30,941 nucleotides of DNA from Treponema sp. UBA1226 (GCA_002309195.1 DBWY01000004.1:170-31110); one strand, 5' to 3'; positions 7,108 to 15,093 are shown, counted from the first letter of the stretch. Notes: generated by a model not told the origin, from the sequence alone. Numbers and translations: made by a program.

Positions 7108-8130
7108 ATGAATAAAATTGCATTGACAGGACTCACTCCCCCACAGATTACGGAACAGTTGTCTTTAAATCAGTCGTTCCGTGGTAAGCAGATTTTTAAA
7201 TGGATTTACAGTCACGAATGCGATTTTGATAAAATGACAAATCTTTCAAAAGATTTGCGAGAGTTTTTAAAGGAAAAAGCAGTCGTAAGAAGTTCAACTG
7301 TAAACCAGGTTTTAAAAGATCCTGACGGAACTGTAAAACTTCAGATTAAACTTTCTGACGGACTTTTTATCGAAACAGTTCTTTTAACTGATAAAAGCGA
7401 CAGGAAAACTGCCTGTGTTTCATGCCAGGCAGGTTGTGCAATGAAGTGTGCTTTCTGCCAGACAGGAACGCTGGGCCTTGCAAGAAACCTCACCCCTGGC
7501 GAAATCATCGAACAGTTCATGTATCTTGAAGAAGTAAGCGGAACTTTGGACAACATCGTTTTTATGGGCATGGGCGAACCAATGATGAATCTCGATGCCA
7601 TAAGAACTGCAATCGAAATCTTAAGTTCTCCGGACGGAAGAAATCTTTCTACAAGAAGAATAACTTTAAGTACATGCGGTGTAATAAAAGGAATCTATGA
7701 CCTTGCCGATAACGGGCCTTTAATAAGGCTTGCAGTTTCTCTTACAACCGCAGATGAAGAGTTAAGAGAAAGCCTCATGCCTGTACAAAAGGGAAATCCG
7801 CTTGCAGATTTAAGAGAGGCTATAAATTATTATGCCCAGAAGACAGGAAAGCGCGTTACTTTAGAAGCAGCCCTCCTTCATAACAAAAATACGGGTAAAG
7901 AAAGCGCAGGCCGCCTCATTGAGTTTGCCCGCGGCCTTGACGTAAATATAAATCTTATTCCGTGGAATCCTATAGATACACTCCCGTTTGAAGAACCGGA
8001 TGCAAAAGAATGCCGTGATTTTGTTACAGAACTAGAAAAGGCAGGACTTAACGTAACATTAAGGACACGCCGCGGGCGTACGATAAAAGGGGCCTGCGGA
8101 CAGCTCGGAAAAACTTCTGCAGAAAGCTAA
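7108..8130 (+). CDS. rlmN: Dual-specificity 23S rRNA/tRNA methyltransferase RlmN (radical SAM)
   Basis: Methylates C2 of A2503 in 23S rRNA and A37 of some tRNAs by a radical SAM, cysteine-relay mechanism. 340 residues. The [4Fe-4S] motif CAMKCAFC places the cluster cysteines at 110, 114 and 117; the methyl-carrying C-terminal cysteine is Cys330 in GACGQL. MGMGEPMMN and STCGVIKGI are also family hallmarks. The N-terminal helical RNA-recognition domain (LTGLTPPQITEQL, FRGKQIFKWIY) is complete. There is no Shine-Dalgarno sequence; TATAAT ends 6 bases before the ATG. Confidence 0.97.
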   Translation: MNKIALTGLTPPQITEQLSLNQSFRGKQIFKWIYSHECDFDKMTNLSKDLREFLKEKAVVRSSTVNQVLKDPDGTVKLQIKLSDGLFIETVLLTDKSDRKTACVSCQAGCAMKCAFCQTGTLGLARNLTPGEIIEQFMYLEEVSGTLDNIVFMGMGEPMMNLDAIRTAIEILSSPDGRNLSTRRITLSTCGVIKGIYDLADNGPLIRLAVSLTTADEELRESLMPVQKGNPLADLREAINYYAQKTGKRVTLEAALLHNKNTGKESAGRLIEFARGLDVNINLIPWNPIDTLPFEEPDAKECRDFVTELEKAGLNVTLRTRRGRTIKGACGQLGKTSAES

Positions 8131-8136
8131 AAAAGA

Positions 8137-8202
8137 CATATGACAATATTCACTTGGCATATGATAAAATTCACCTGTAGAAATTGGTGAAAATTCTACC
8201 GT
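8137..8202 (+). repeat. Tandem 21-bp direct repeats upstream of the HMA-like gene
   Basis: Two adjacent units at 8137-8157 and 8158-8178 match at 17 of 21 positions (core CATATGA, then ATTCAC). A third, degraded unit (TGAAAATTCTACCGT) spans about 8188-8202. An inverted pair TTCACC (8170-8175) / GGTGAA, and GTAGAA / TTCTAC, overlap them. They lie about 75-116 bases before the predicted transcript start at 8253, a position that suits an activator site; the 21-bp period, two helical turns, puts the units on the same face of the DNA. Confidence 0.55.
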
Positions 8203-8217
8203 TTTGGAAAAATTAAC

Positions 8218-8246
8218 TTGAACAATAAAATAATTCAATATATAAT
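8218..8246 (+). promoter_or_regulatory. Sigma-70 promoter of the HMA-like gene
   Basis: TTGAAC (8218-8223), 17-base spacer, perfect TATAAT (8241-8246). Predicted start near 8253; the transcript carries the AGGAG site at 8258-8262, 9 bases before the ATG. Confidence 0.75.
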
Positions 8247-8271
8247 TAACTATATATAGGAGCATCAATCA

Positions 8272-8481
8272 ATGCAAAAGAAAATATATGTTGCCGGAAT
8301 GTTTGACGACGATTCGGCAAATAAGGTTGGAGCAGCAGTAAGCGCTGTTGCCGGTGTTACAAACTGTACTGCTAATGCACAGAAAGCACAGGTTCTTGTT
8401 GATTTCGATGAGAGTGTTGCAGGCATCGAAGGTGCCATAAATTCAGCTATAGAAGCAAACGGTGTCCAGGTATTGGGTTAA
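8272..8481 (+). CDS. Small HMA-fold-like protein lacking the CxxC metal-binding motif
   Basis: 69 residues, the length of a CopZ/Atx1-type chaperone. The layout fits a beta-alpha-beta-beta-alpha-beta HMA fold: first strand KKIYVAGM, helix SANKVGAAVSAVAGV, strands ANAQKAQVLVDFD, helix IEGAINSAIEANG, last strand VQVLG. Where metal chaperones have GMxCxxC this protein has GMFDDDS; its only cysteine is Cys32, elsewhere in the fold. Copper or zinc binding by the classical site is therefore excluded; acidic residues might bind another cation, or the fold may serve protein contact. It is monocistronic, with a strong promoter and terminator, and upstream repeats that suggest regulation. Confidence 0.75.
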   Translation: MQKKIYVAGMFDDDSANKVGAAVSAVAGVTNCTANAQKAQVLVDFDESVAGIEGAINSAIEANGVQVLG

Positions 8482-8495
8482 TTCCGTTTAAAGTC

Positions 8496-8530
8496 TGCAC
8501 TGGTGTAATATACATCAGTGCATATTTTTT
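8496..8530 (+). terminator. Terminator after the HMA-like gene
   Basis: An 11-bp stem (8496-8506 with 8512-8522, one G-T pair) closes a 5-base loop and is followed by TATTTTTT. It ends just before the leuC -35 and so belongs to the upstream gene rather than being a leuC attenuator. Confidence 0.85.
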
Positions 8531-8532
8531 GG

Positions 8533-8561
8533 TTGACAGATTTAAAAATATTTAATATATT
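8533..8561 (+). promoter_or_regulatory. Sigma-70 promoter of leuCD
   Basis: Perfect TTGACA (8533-8538), 17 bases, TATATT (8556-8561). Predicted start near 8568, leaving a leader of about 30 bases with AAGGGG before the ATG. There is no room for a T-box or leader peptide. Confidence 0.75.
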
Positions 8562-8597
8562 TAATATATCTTAAAAAAACAAAGGGGACTGAGAAAT

Positions 8598-9881
8598 ATG
8601 GGAAAAACAATCGCTCAAAAGATTTTTGAGTCGCATCTGGTAGAAAAACCATTTGAAGACACATATGTATTAAAACTGGATCGTGTTTTCTGTCACGAAA
8701 TTACAACTCCTATCGCAATTACAGATTTAGTTGAGCGCAATAAAGACCGTGTTTTTGACTGCTCTAAAATCAAGGCAGTCATAGACCACGTAACTCCTGC
8801 AAAAGACTCAAAGACTGCAACACAGGAAAAGATTCTTCGCGACTGGGCATGCAGAAATAATATCAAGGACTTTTTCGATATCGGTGCAAATGGTGTATGC
8901 CACGCCATCTTCCCGGAAAAAGGCTTTGTTCGCCCTGGCTTTACAGTAATCATGGGAGACAGCCATACTTGTACTCACGGTGCATTCGGAGCATTTGCTG
9001 CAGGAGTCGGAACAACTGACCTTGAAGTTGGAATCTTAAAGGGTGTCTGCTCTTTTAAGGAACCAAAATCAATTAAATTTACGCTGAACGGAGAACTCAA
9101 ACCTGGTGTTTATGCAAAAGACGTAATCCTCTTTTTAATAAGCAAAATCGGTGTAAACGGAGCTACAAACTGCGTAGTAGAATTTACAGGTCCTGTAGTA
9201 GACAAGTTCGGAATGGAAGAAAGAATGACAATCTGTAACATGGCTGTAGAAGCCGGTGCTACAAGCGGAATCTGTTTTCCTGACGAAAAGACTGTAGACT
9301 ACCTCTGGGAATTCATCAAAGACGACTACCCTTCTAAAGAAGCTGCTGTAGAAGACTATAAAAAATGGCGTTCGGATGACGATGCAGAATATGTAAAAAC
9401 TTACGAATTTGATTTGTCAAATCTCGAACCTCTTGCTACAATAAACTATAAGCCAGATCAGGTAAAACCGGTTCGCGAACTTGCGGGAACAAAGGTTAAC
9501 CAGGTTTATATCGGAAGCTGCACAAACGGCCGTATTTCTGACCTTAGAATTGCAGCAGAAGTTTTAAAGGGCAAACACATTGCTCCGGGAGTACGCGGTA
9601 TCGTAAGTCCTGCAACTCCTAAGATTTACAAGATGGCATTGCAGGAAGGAATCATCGACATCTTTATGGATGCAGGATTCTGTGTAACAAACCCTACATG
9701 CGGTGCTTGTCTTGGTATGAGTAACGGTGTACTGGCAGAAGGTGAAGTATGTGCCTCTACCACAAACCGTAACTTTAATGGTAGAATGGGTAAAGGCGGA
9801 ATGGTTCACTTGATGAGCCCGGCTTCGGCAGCAGCAACAGCTATTGCTGGAACTATAACAAATTCGCCTATATATAAATAA
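8598..9881 (+). CDS. leuC: 3-isopropylmalate dehydratase large subunit (LeuC2 type)
   Basis: Isomerises 2-isopropylmalate to 3-isopropylmalate in leucine synthesis, as a heterodimer with LeuD. 427 residues, the length of the shorter LeuC2/HacA branch of the aconitase superfamily. The [4Fe-4S] ligands are Cys308 (YIGSCTNGR) and Cys368/Cys371 (PTCGACLG); substrate-site motifs MGDSHTCTHGAFG (119-131) and NRNFNGRMG are intact. AAGGGG precedes the ATG. leuD follows after 17 bases. Sequence alone does not exclude homoaconitase or another hydro-lyase of this branch; leucine synthesis is the most likely role. No leuA or leuB lies in the window. Confidence 0.92.
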   Translation: MGKTIAQKIFESHLVEKPFEDTYVLKLDRVFCHEITTPIAITDLVERNKDRVFDCSKIKAVIDHVTPAKDSKTATQEKILRDWACRNNIKDFFDIGANGVCHAIFPEKGFVRPGFTVIMGDSHTCTHGAFGAFAAGVGTTDLEVGILKGVCSFKEPKSIKFTLNGELKPGVYAKDVILFLISKIGVNGATNCVVEFTGPVVDKFGMEERMTICNMAVEAGATSGICFPDEKTVDYLWEFIKDDYPSKEAAVEDYKKWRSDDDAEYVKTYEFDLSNLEPLATINYKPDQVKPVRELAGTKVNQVYIGSCTNGRISDLRIAAEVLKGKHIAPGVRGIVSPATPKIYKMALQEGIIDIFMDAGFCVTNPTCGACLGMSNGVLAEGEVCASTTNRNFNGRMGKGGMVHLMSPASAAATAIAGTITNSPIYK

Positions 9882-9898
9882 CGAATTGGGAGAACGAG

Positions 9899-10432
9899 AT
9901 GAAACAATTTGGTGGTGCTGTACTTTTTTTGGATCGCTCTGATATCAACACAGATGAGATTATTCCTGCAAAGTATCTTACAGAAAATACAAAACAGGCT
10001 CTAAAACCTTATCTTCTGGAGGATTTAAAACTTGAGGGATTTAATCCTAAGACTGATGTCGCAGGAAAAAAAGTAATCATTACAAGAGAAAATTTTGGAT
10101 GTGGTTCATCGAGAGAACATGCTCCATGGGCACTGGAAGTAAACGGCATTTATGTTGTTGTCGCAACAAACTTTGCCCGCATCTTTAGGCAGAATATGTA
10201 CAACTGCGGAATGCTCGCAATCGAAATGGATAAAAAATCCATCGAAGATATGTTCAGAACATTCGCAGATAAAGATACAGAATGTAAGATTGTAATCAAT
10301 GATGATGGAACTCAGAAAGTAAAACTTATTGCAGGTTCTCTTTCTAAGAGCTATCCTTTCAAACTCGAAGGATTTGAAAAAGCTCTTATCGAAAAAGAAG
10401 GCTGGATCGGTTACGCTGATTCTAAATACTAA
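9899..10432 (+). CDS. leuD: 3-isopropylmalate dehydratase small subunit
   Basis: Swivel-domain partner of LeuC. 177 residues, with the N-terminal DINTDEIIPAKYLT and the active-site loop FGCGSSREHAPWAL (about 67-80) that characterise LeuD of the LeuC2/LeuD2 pairing. Its coding sequence starts 17 bases after leuC with a GGGAG site, so the two subunits are translated from one message. A strong terminator follows at 10448-10480, making leuCD a two-gene operon. As with leuC, the substrate could be a close homologue such as homoaconitate, though isopropylmalate is more likely. Confidence 0.92.
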   Translation: MKQFGGAVLFLDRSDINTDEIIPAKYLTENTKQALKPYLLEDLKLEGFNPKTDVAGKKVIITRENFGCGSSREHAPWALEVNGIYVVVATNFARIFRQNMYNCGMLAIEMDKKSIEDMFRTFADKDTECKIVINDDGTQKVKLIAGSLSKSYPFKLEGFEKALIEKEGWIGYADSKY

Positions 10433-10447
10433 ATCTTAATTAAGTGT

Positions 10448-10480
10448 AAAAAAGTCCGCAAAAAAATGCGGACTTTTTTT
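10448..10480 (+). terminator. Bidirectional terminator between leuD and the cytidylate kinase gene
   Basis: Perfect 8-bp stem AGTCCGCA (10453-10460) and TGCGGACT (10467-10474) around a loop of six A residues, flanked by an A-tract and a T-tract. It should end leuCD on the plus strand and the convergent kinase/yicC transcript on the minus strand. Confidence 0.92.
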
Positions 10481-10517
10481 ATGTAAAATTTTTTTTTTGA
10501 AATTTAAAGAAATTAAA

Positions 10518-11078
10518 TTAAACTTCTTCAACTAATTCCATAAGAATAAGACGGTCAATTACGTGCTGGCATAAAAGCTCAGGATTGTCGATGCTTGAGT
10601 CAAGTACTAAATCTACAAAATCATAATCACTGTTATCGATATTATAAAGTTCTTTATACCTTCTTGAATCTTCTGAGTCACGCATCTGTGTAAACTTCTT
10701 GATTTCTTCAAGGTCACCGCCTTCCCTATTTAAAATTCTCTTTGCTCTTGTTTCTGCATCAAGATGAATGTAAACCTTTAAGTCTGCTTCCTTTAACATC
10801 CAGATTGCAAGACGGCTTCCGAGAACACATGACTGGGCTCGTGCAAGTTCTACCTGATGGCTGTCTACATACTTGTCATAAAAATCATCTGTCTTTGCGT
10901 TTTCTATAACCTGCGCAAGAGTAAGTCCTTTTTCTTCTGCAAGCTGACGGAATGTATAATTTATCAAAGTGATTCCAAGTTTTTGAGAAAGCATAGTGCT
11001 TATTGTTGTGTTTCCGCAGCCGGACTTTCCGCTGATTGCGATACGAAGCTCTTTCCCAGGTTTTACTCTATATGCCAT
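10518..11078 (-). CDS. cmk: Cytidylate-kinase-like P-loop kinase with an atypical P-loop
   Basis: 186 residues from the ATG at 11078, which has a strong GGAGG site; an upstream in-frame start at 11108 was rejected. The N-terminus LRIAISGKSGCGNTTIS has the position and shape of a nucleotide-kinase P-loop, but Asn stands where most P-loops have Lys. Archaeal-type CMP kinases likewise lack the Lys (GSGTTT), and this protein resembles that short branch, not the usual bacterial Cmk of about 220 residues. The LID-type arginines lie in ETRAKRILNREGG and RDSEDSRRYKELYNID. The expected reaction is CMP or dCMP phosphorylation by ATP. The gene is downstream of yicC on the same strand; a similar pairing of yicC with a nucleotide kinase (gmk) is common in bacteria. 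Confidence 0.8.
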   Translation of the reverse strand: MAYRVKPGKELRIAISGKSGCGNTTISTMLSQKLGITLINYTFRQLAEEKGLTLAQVIENAKTDDFYDKYVDSHQVELARAQSCVLGSRLAIWMLKEADLKVYIHLDAETRAKRILNREGGDLEEIKKFTQMRDSEDSRRYKELYNIDNSDYDFVDLVLDSSIDNPELLCQHVIDRLILMELVEEV

Positions 11079-11126
11079 TTTCTTTCCTCCAGTGTTGTAA
11101 GCGCACACGGATGCAATTTGTTAATT

Positions 11127-11993
11127 CTATTCAACATTCTTTGACTGCTCGCGAATGTTTTCTATTGCATCCTTTGCAGTAATTACCATTGCCCCTACTT
11201 CGGTAAACTGGTTTTTACTGCCGATTGTATTTATCTCACGGTTAATTTCCTGACAGATAAAATCAAGTTTTTTACCCGGAACAGGATTATCATTTATTTC
11301 GTTTTTCATCGCTTCAAGATGACTTGAAAGACGAACGATTTCTTCGTTTATCGTATACTTTACAAGCATTGCAGCTGTTTCTGTCATTATACGGTTTTCA
11401 TCCGCGTTATCGCCCAGAAGTTCGTTGAACTTTTTTGTAATCTGTTCTTTAAACATGGCTTCCATTTTAGGCTGCCATTCTTTAAAGAAAGAAGCACATT
11501 CTTCAAGCTTAACAAGTTTTTCAAGAAGATCCTTTTTAAGATTTTCTCCTTCACGAAGCCTGTCTTTTACAAATTCATCAAGTGAAGAATTAAATACAGG
11601 AAGAATCATTTCCTTATATTTTTCTGCATCATAGTTTTTTGAACTGTTTAAAACTCCGGGCTGCGAAACAATTAAACCTATCGGAATCTCCTGACTGTAG
11701 CCTATTGAATCAGAAATCTTTTTTATTGCATCATAATATGCTTTTGCAGCCTTCGTATCTGCAGTAATTTCTACATCAGATTCAGTTTCTTTTACTCTTA
11801 TAAAAACATCAACTTTGCCGCGGACAACTTTTTTTGTCACTAAATCTCGAAAAAAACTTTCAAGCGGATTTAAAAACGGCGGAAGATTTACGGTTAAATC
11901 CAGAAAACGCGAATTTACAGATTTTATTTCTACAGAAACGACTGCATTTTCTGTGTTCTGTTCAATATAAGAATAACCTGTCATTGATGTCAT
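11127..11993 (-). CDS. yicC: YicC-family endoribonuclease
   Basis: 288 residues, full length for the YicC/YloC family, whose E. coli member has been described as an endoribonuclease acting on small RNAs. The N-terminal MTSMTGYSYIE, the SVNSRFLDL motif, and the C-terminal KLDFICQEINREINTIGSK followed by MVITAKDAIENIREQSKNVE are characteristic. The ATG at 11993 has GAGG about 9 bases upstream; the ATG three codons later would also be possible. It is probably the first gene of a two-gene operon with the cytidylate-kinase gene 48 bases downstream. A TATACT at 12024-12019 is a possible -10, but no matching -35 was seen. Confidence 0.92.
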   Translation of the reverse strand: MTSMTGYSYIEQNTENAVVSVEIKSVNSRFLDLTVNLPPFLNPLESFFRDLVTKKVVRGKVDVFIRVKETESDVEITADTKAAKAYYDAIKKISDSIGYSQEIPIGLIVSQPGVLNSSKNYDAEKYKEMILPVFNSSLDEFVKDRLREGENLKKDLLEKLVKLEECASFFKEWQPKMEAMFKEQITKKFNELLGDNADENRIMTETAAMLVKYTINEEIVRLSSHLEAMKNEINDNPVPGKKLDFICQEINREINTIGSKNQFTEVGAMVITAKDAIENIREQSKNVE

Positions 11994-12072
11994 GATAAAA
12001 TCCTCATTAAAACTGTTCAGTATAAAGACTTAAGGCAGTTTCTTTCCTCTATTTTACTTCTAATAAAGAATA

Positions 12073-12101
12073 ATGACAAGAATATATGAATATGCTATAA
12101 T
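12073..12101 (+). promoter_or_regulatory. Sigma-70 promoter of the CorC-like gene
   Basis: ATGACA (12073-12078, five of six matches), 17 bases, TATAAT (12096-12101). Predicted start near 12108, with a leader of about 49 bases. Its position rules out starts upstream of 12157. Confidence 0.7.
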
Positions 12102-12156
12102 TAAACAACAAGAGGATTTTTTGTCCCCTTATTTTTATTTTGAGGTGAATCACTTT

Positions 12157-13431
12157 ATGCCCGCCGGGTCCTGGTCCTTACTCATTTCTTTAATCATACT
12201 TGTCTTTTTTTCTGGTTTCTTTTCTGCCATCGAAACTGCTTTTTCATGCGCATCAAGAATAAAACTCAGAACCCTTTTTTCTAACGGAAACAAACGCGCC
12301 GGAAGAGTATTAAATCTTACAGAAAAACACTATGACAGACTTTTAAGTACGATATTAATCGGAAACAATATCGTAAATCTTTCTGCTTCTGCAATTTCAA
12401 CATTGTTTTTTGCAAAAATCCTTTTTGACTCAAGAATAGATTCAACTGTAGTGGCAACTGCAGTCATCACTGTTGCAGTCCTTATTTTCGGAGAAATTAC
12501 ACCAAAGTACATTGCAAAAACTTATCCCGAAAAAGTTTCGATGCTGTTTTTCCCTGCAGTCATTTTTTTCTACTATGTTCTTTATCCGGTAAACCTCATT
12601 TTTTCTGGATGGAAATTCATCATTTCGCATGTATTCAAGCTGAATAAAGAAGAAATCATCACCGAAGACGAAATCATGACTTTTGTAGAAGAAGCTCAGG
12701 AAGACGGAACACTAAAAAAAGACGAGACAAATCTTATTCGTTCTGTAATAGAATTTGATGACCTTGAAGTAGAAGATATTTTAACACCTCGTGTAAACAT
12801 CGCAGCAGTTGACAGCCGCGCTTCTCTTGATGAAATTAAACTCGTCTTCCAGAGAACGGGATTTTCAAGACTTCCTGTTTACAAAGGCTCGATAGATTCT
12901 ATCATCGGAATAATCCACGAAAAAGACTTTTACAATCTTTACGTAAGCGATAAAACGAACATTAACGAAGTAATGCAGGAAGCGTATTTTACGACAGAGC
13001 ATACAAAGATTTCTAAGCTTTTAAAAACGCTCCAGCTTAAAAGAATCCAGATGGCAATCGTACTCGACGAATACGGTGGAACTCTTGGTATCGTAACACT
13101 CGAAGATATCCTGGAAGAACTTGTCGGCGAGATTTATGATGAGCATGACGAAGAAATCAATTACCACAAAAAATTAAACGATACGACATATATCTTTTAC
13201 GGAAACGCACCGCTTGATTACACTTTCGAAACACTTGGGCTTGATAAAGACAAGGCAGAAGACTTTGATGCAAGTACGGTTTCTGGCTGGGTAATCGAAA
13301 ACTTGGGCGAGATTCCTGCAAGTGGCAAATCATTTGAATACGAAAACTGCCGTGTAGAAGTAATGAAATCTACGGTAAAAAAAGTCCTTCAGGTAAAAAT
13401 TGATATTACGCCTGTAAAAGAAGAAGAATAA
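12157..13431 (+). CDS. CNNM-transmembrane, CBS-domain and CorC_HlyC-domain membrane protein
   Basis: 424 residues from the ATG at 12157, with GAGGTGA 8 bases before it. Order: DUF21/CNNM membrane domain with hydrophobic segments around 6-27, 85-125 and 135-160, including the conserved IGNNIVNLSASA and FGEITPKYIAK; acidic linker (KEEIITEDEIMTFVEEAQEDG); CBS pair (about 195-320, DILTPRVNIAAVD and VLDEYGGTLGIVTLEDILEELVGEIYDE); C-terminal CorC_HlyC domain (about 335-420). Family members are linked to magnesium/cobalt efflux and, historically, to a Brachyspira haemolysin; divalent-cation transport is the safest prediction. It converges with murC with only 4 bases between the stops. Confidence 0.9.
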   Translation: MPAGSWSLLISLIILVFFSGFFSAIETAFSCASRIKLRTLFSNGNKRAGRVLNLTEKHYDRLLSTILIGNNIVNLSASAISTLFFAKILFDSRIDSTVVATAVITVAVLIFGEITPKYIAKTYPEKVSMLFFPAVIFFYYVLYPVNLIFSGWKFIISHVFKLNKEEIITEDEIMTFVEEAQEDGTLKKDETNLIRSVIEFDDLEVEDILTPRVNIAAVDSRASLDEIKLVFQRTGFSRLPVYKGSIDSIIGIIHEKDFYNLYVSDKTNINEVMQEAYFTTEHTKISKLLKTLQLKRIQMAIVLDEYGGTLGIVTLEDILEELVGEIYDEHDEEINYHKKLNDTTYIFYGNAPLDYTFETLGLDKDKAEDFDASTVSGWVIENLGEIPASGKSFEYENCRVEVMKSTVKKVLQVKIDITPVKEEE

Positions 13432-13435
13432 AATT

Positions 13436-14983
13436 CTATTGTTCTAGAATCGCCTTACCGAGTTTCCAGTTATCCCCTGCTCCCATCGTAACAAAAAGAT
13501 ATCCGTCAGGGTATGCACCTGTAAGCGGAGCATCAAGAAGTTCGAGGACTTTATCCTTTGCGTCAAGAATTTCTTCGAAATAATGAACTCTATTTTCTTC
13601 GATACCGGTTTTTAAAACTTCTTCGTAAAGCGTCCGACCTGTGATATTAAAATCTGCAGGATTTTCCCTTGCAGATGAATAAATCTTATGAAGGATTATT
13701 TCGTCTGCACTTTTAAAGCACGAGGCAAATTCTTTTAAGAGAGCCTGAGTTCTGCTGTATGTATGGCTCATAAAGTCAACGATGATTTTTCTTCCCTTAT
13801 AAAATTCTCTAAAGCCTTCAAGGGTTGTCTTTACAGCTGTCGGATGGTGACCGTAGTCATCTACAACAACTACATCGTTTCCTGATTTTGTCTTAAAGCG
13901 GCCTACGATTTCACTTCGTCTTTTTCCACCTGTAAAGTTTATAAGACCGCGTGAAATATTCTGATAATTTGAAAGTGGATCTATACCTGCATCACGTAAA
14001 AGCTCAGAGCATAATGCAACGGCAGCGGCTGCATCCATTACTTCGTGCTTTCCTGGAACTGCAATTGCAAGCTCACCACAGTTTTTAAAAAGTTCAAGTT
14101 TAAAACAGTTTTTTTCGTTTTCTACTTTACCGAACGAAAGCCTATAGTCGCCTTTGGCATTCTGGCCGTAAGGAATCATTTTTATGTCAGGCCTTTTTTT
14201 ACCTGCGATAGAAGCTGTTTCTACAGCGCCCTTGTCATCGGCACAGTAAATGAGTTCACCGTTTTCCGGGAGCTTACAGATATAATCTACGAAAGCATCA
14301 CGAATATCTTCGTAAGTCGGGTAATAATCCTGATGGTCGCTTTCTACCGATGTAAGGATTATCTTTTTAGGGCAGAAAGACATAAAGTGTCTCTGGTATT
14401 CGCATGTTTCTGCAACAAAAATGTTTTTGCCATTAAAATTCTGAGCATTTTCAGACGAAGCTTTATAGCCCTGATTGCGCTCTTTTTCTGCAATAAGAGG
14501 TGAAGTATATGTACATGTTCCGCCGAATGAGTTTATAACGCTGCCTGCAAGAACCTGGGAAGGAAGATTAAGTTCCTTGAGTATTGTTCCGGTTAAACCC
14601 GTTGTAGAAGTTTTACCATGAACACCGCATATACCGCACGAGTAAGCGCGTTCGCTGTAACTTCCGAGAGCTTCTGTGTATAAAAGGCATGGAATATTTT
14701 TTTTGACTGCGGCTATAAGGTCCGGGTTTTTATCGAGCTTGTATGCAGAAGAATATACTACATACTGGATTTTATCTGTAATATTGTTTTCTGAAAAAGA
14801 AAGCGCCTTAAGTCCGAGTTTTTCAAGAATTTCATCTGTATAAAAACGCTCGGCTACGTCGCTTCCTGTAATTACAGCGCCTGCATGAAAAAGTATTTCG
14901 ACAAGGGCTGCCATACCGGTTCCCTTGATTCCGACAAAATGTATATGAACGCCTTTTAAATTTTCGGGTAATTGTTTAGCCAT
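13436..14983 (-). CDS. murC: UDP-N-acetylmuramate--L-alanine ligase MurC
   Basis: ATP-dependent ligase adding L-Ala to UDP-MurNAc in peptidoglycan synthesis. 515 residues, longer than the usual 450-490. Seen: N-terminal UDP-binding loop HFVGIKGTGMAAL (15-27), ATP-binding GVHGKTSTTG (120-129), central AETCEYQRHF and SVESDHQDYYPT, and C-terminal VDDYGHHPTAVKTTL, which favours MurC over Mpl. Extra length comes partly from an insert after GTCTYTSPLI (about 170-190). The ATG at 14983 has no Shine-Dalgarno sequence but lies 7 bases after a TATACT, so a leaderless mRNA is predicted. The frame is open upstream to 15025, but that stretch contains the promoter. Confidence 0.94.
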   Translation of the reverse strand: MAKQLPENLKGVHIHFVGIKGTGMAALVEILFHAGAVITGSDVAERFYTDEILEKLGLKALSFSENNITDKIQYVVYSSAYKLDKNPDLIAAVKKNIPCLLYTEALGSYSERAYSCGICGVHGKTSTTGLTGTILKELNLPSQVLAGSVINSFGGTCTYTSPLIAEKERNQGYKASSENAQNFNGKNIFVAETCEYQRHFMSFCPKKIILTSVESDHQDYYPTYEDIRDAFVDYICKLPENGELIYCADDKGAVETASIAGKKRPDIKMIPYGQNAKGDYRLSFGKVENEKNCFKLELFKNCGELAIAVPGKHEVMDAAAAVALCSELLRDAGIDPLSNYQNISRGLINFTGGKRRSEIVGRFKTKSGNDVVVVDDYGHHPTAVKTTLEGFREFYKGRKIIVDFMSHTYSRTQALLKEFASCFKSADEIILHKIYSSARENPADFNITGRTLYEEVLKTGIEENRVHYFEEILDAKDKVLELLDAPLTGAYPDGYLFVTMGAGDNWKLGKAILEQ

Positions 14984-14990
14984 AAAAATG

Positions 14991-15019
14991 AGTATATCGC
15001 TTTTATGGGGCAGATTCAA
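14991..15019 (-). promoter_or_regulatory. Sigma-70 promoter of murC, predicted leaderless
   Basis: Minus-strand TTGAAT (15019-15014), 17 bases, TATACT (14996-14991), then 7 bases (CATTTTT) to the ATG at 14983. The same two hexamers with the same spacing occur before the outer-membrane-protein gene at 25622-25650. Confidence 0.7.
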
Positions 15020-15093
15020 CTGCACGTGGTTGCCGGGTTTTATAAATATAAGGTGCCAGATTTTAGTATCATGAGCGCTTGCCGGAATGCTTT

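Noticed and set aside
8496..8530. Hairpin plus T-run upstream of leuC considered as a leucine attenuator
   Set aside because: It precedes the leuC promoter (TTGACA at 8533), so it cannot act on the leuC transcript; it is the terminator of the HMA-like gene.
12073..12156. Upstream in-frame start for the CorC-like gene at 12073
   Set aside because: The stretch contains the promoter (ATGACA-N17-TATAAT), encodes residues not typical of the family, and the ATG at 12157 has an ideal ribosome site.
13431..13450. ATTCTA/TAGAAT inverted repeat at the CorC-murC convergence as a terminator
   Set aside because: Six AT-rich base pairs with no T-tract are too weak, and the repeat overlaps the end of murC.
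15026..15066. TGGCAC on the minus strand near 15053 as a sigma-54 promoter
   Set aside because: The required TTGC at the right distance is absent (an AT-rich run follows). Other TGGCAC occurrences in the window also lack the second element.
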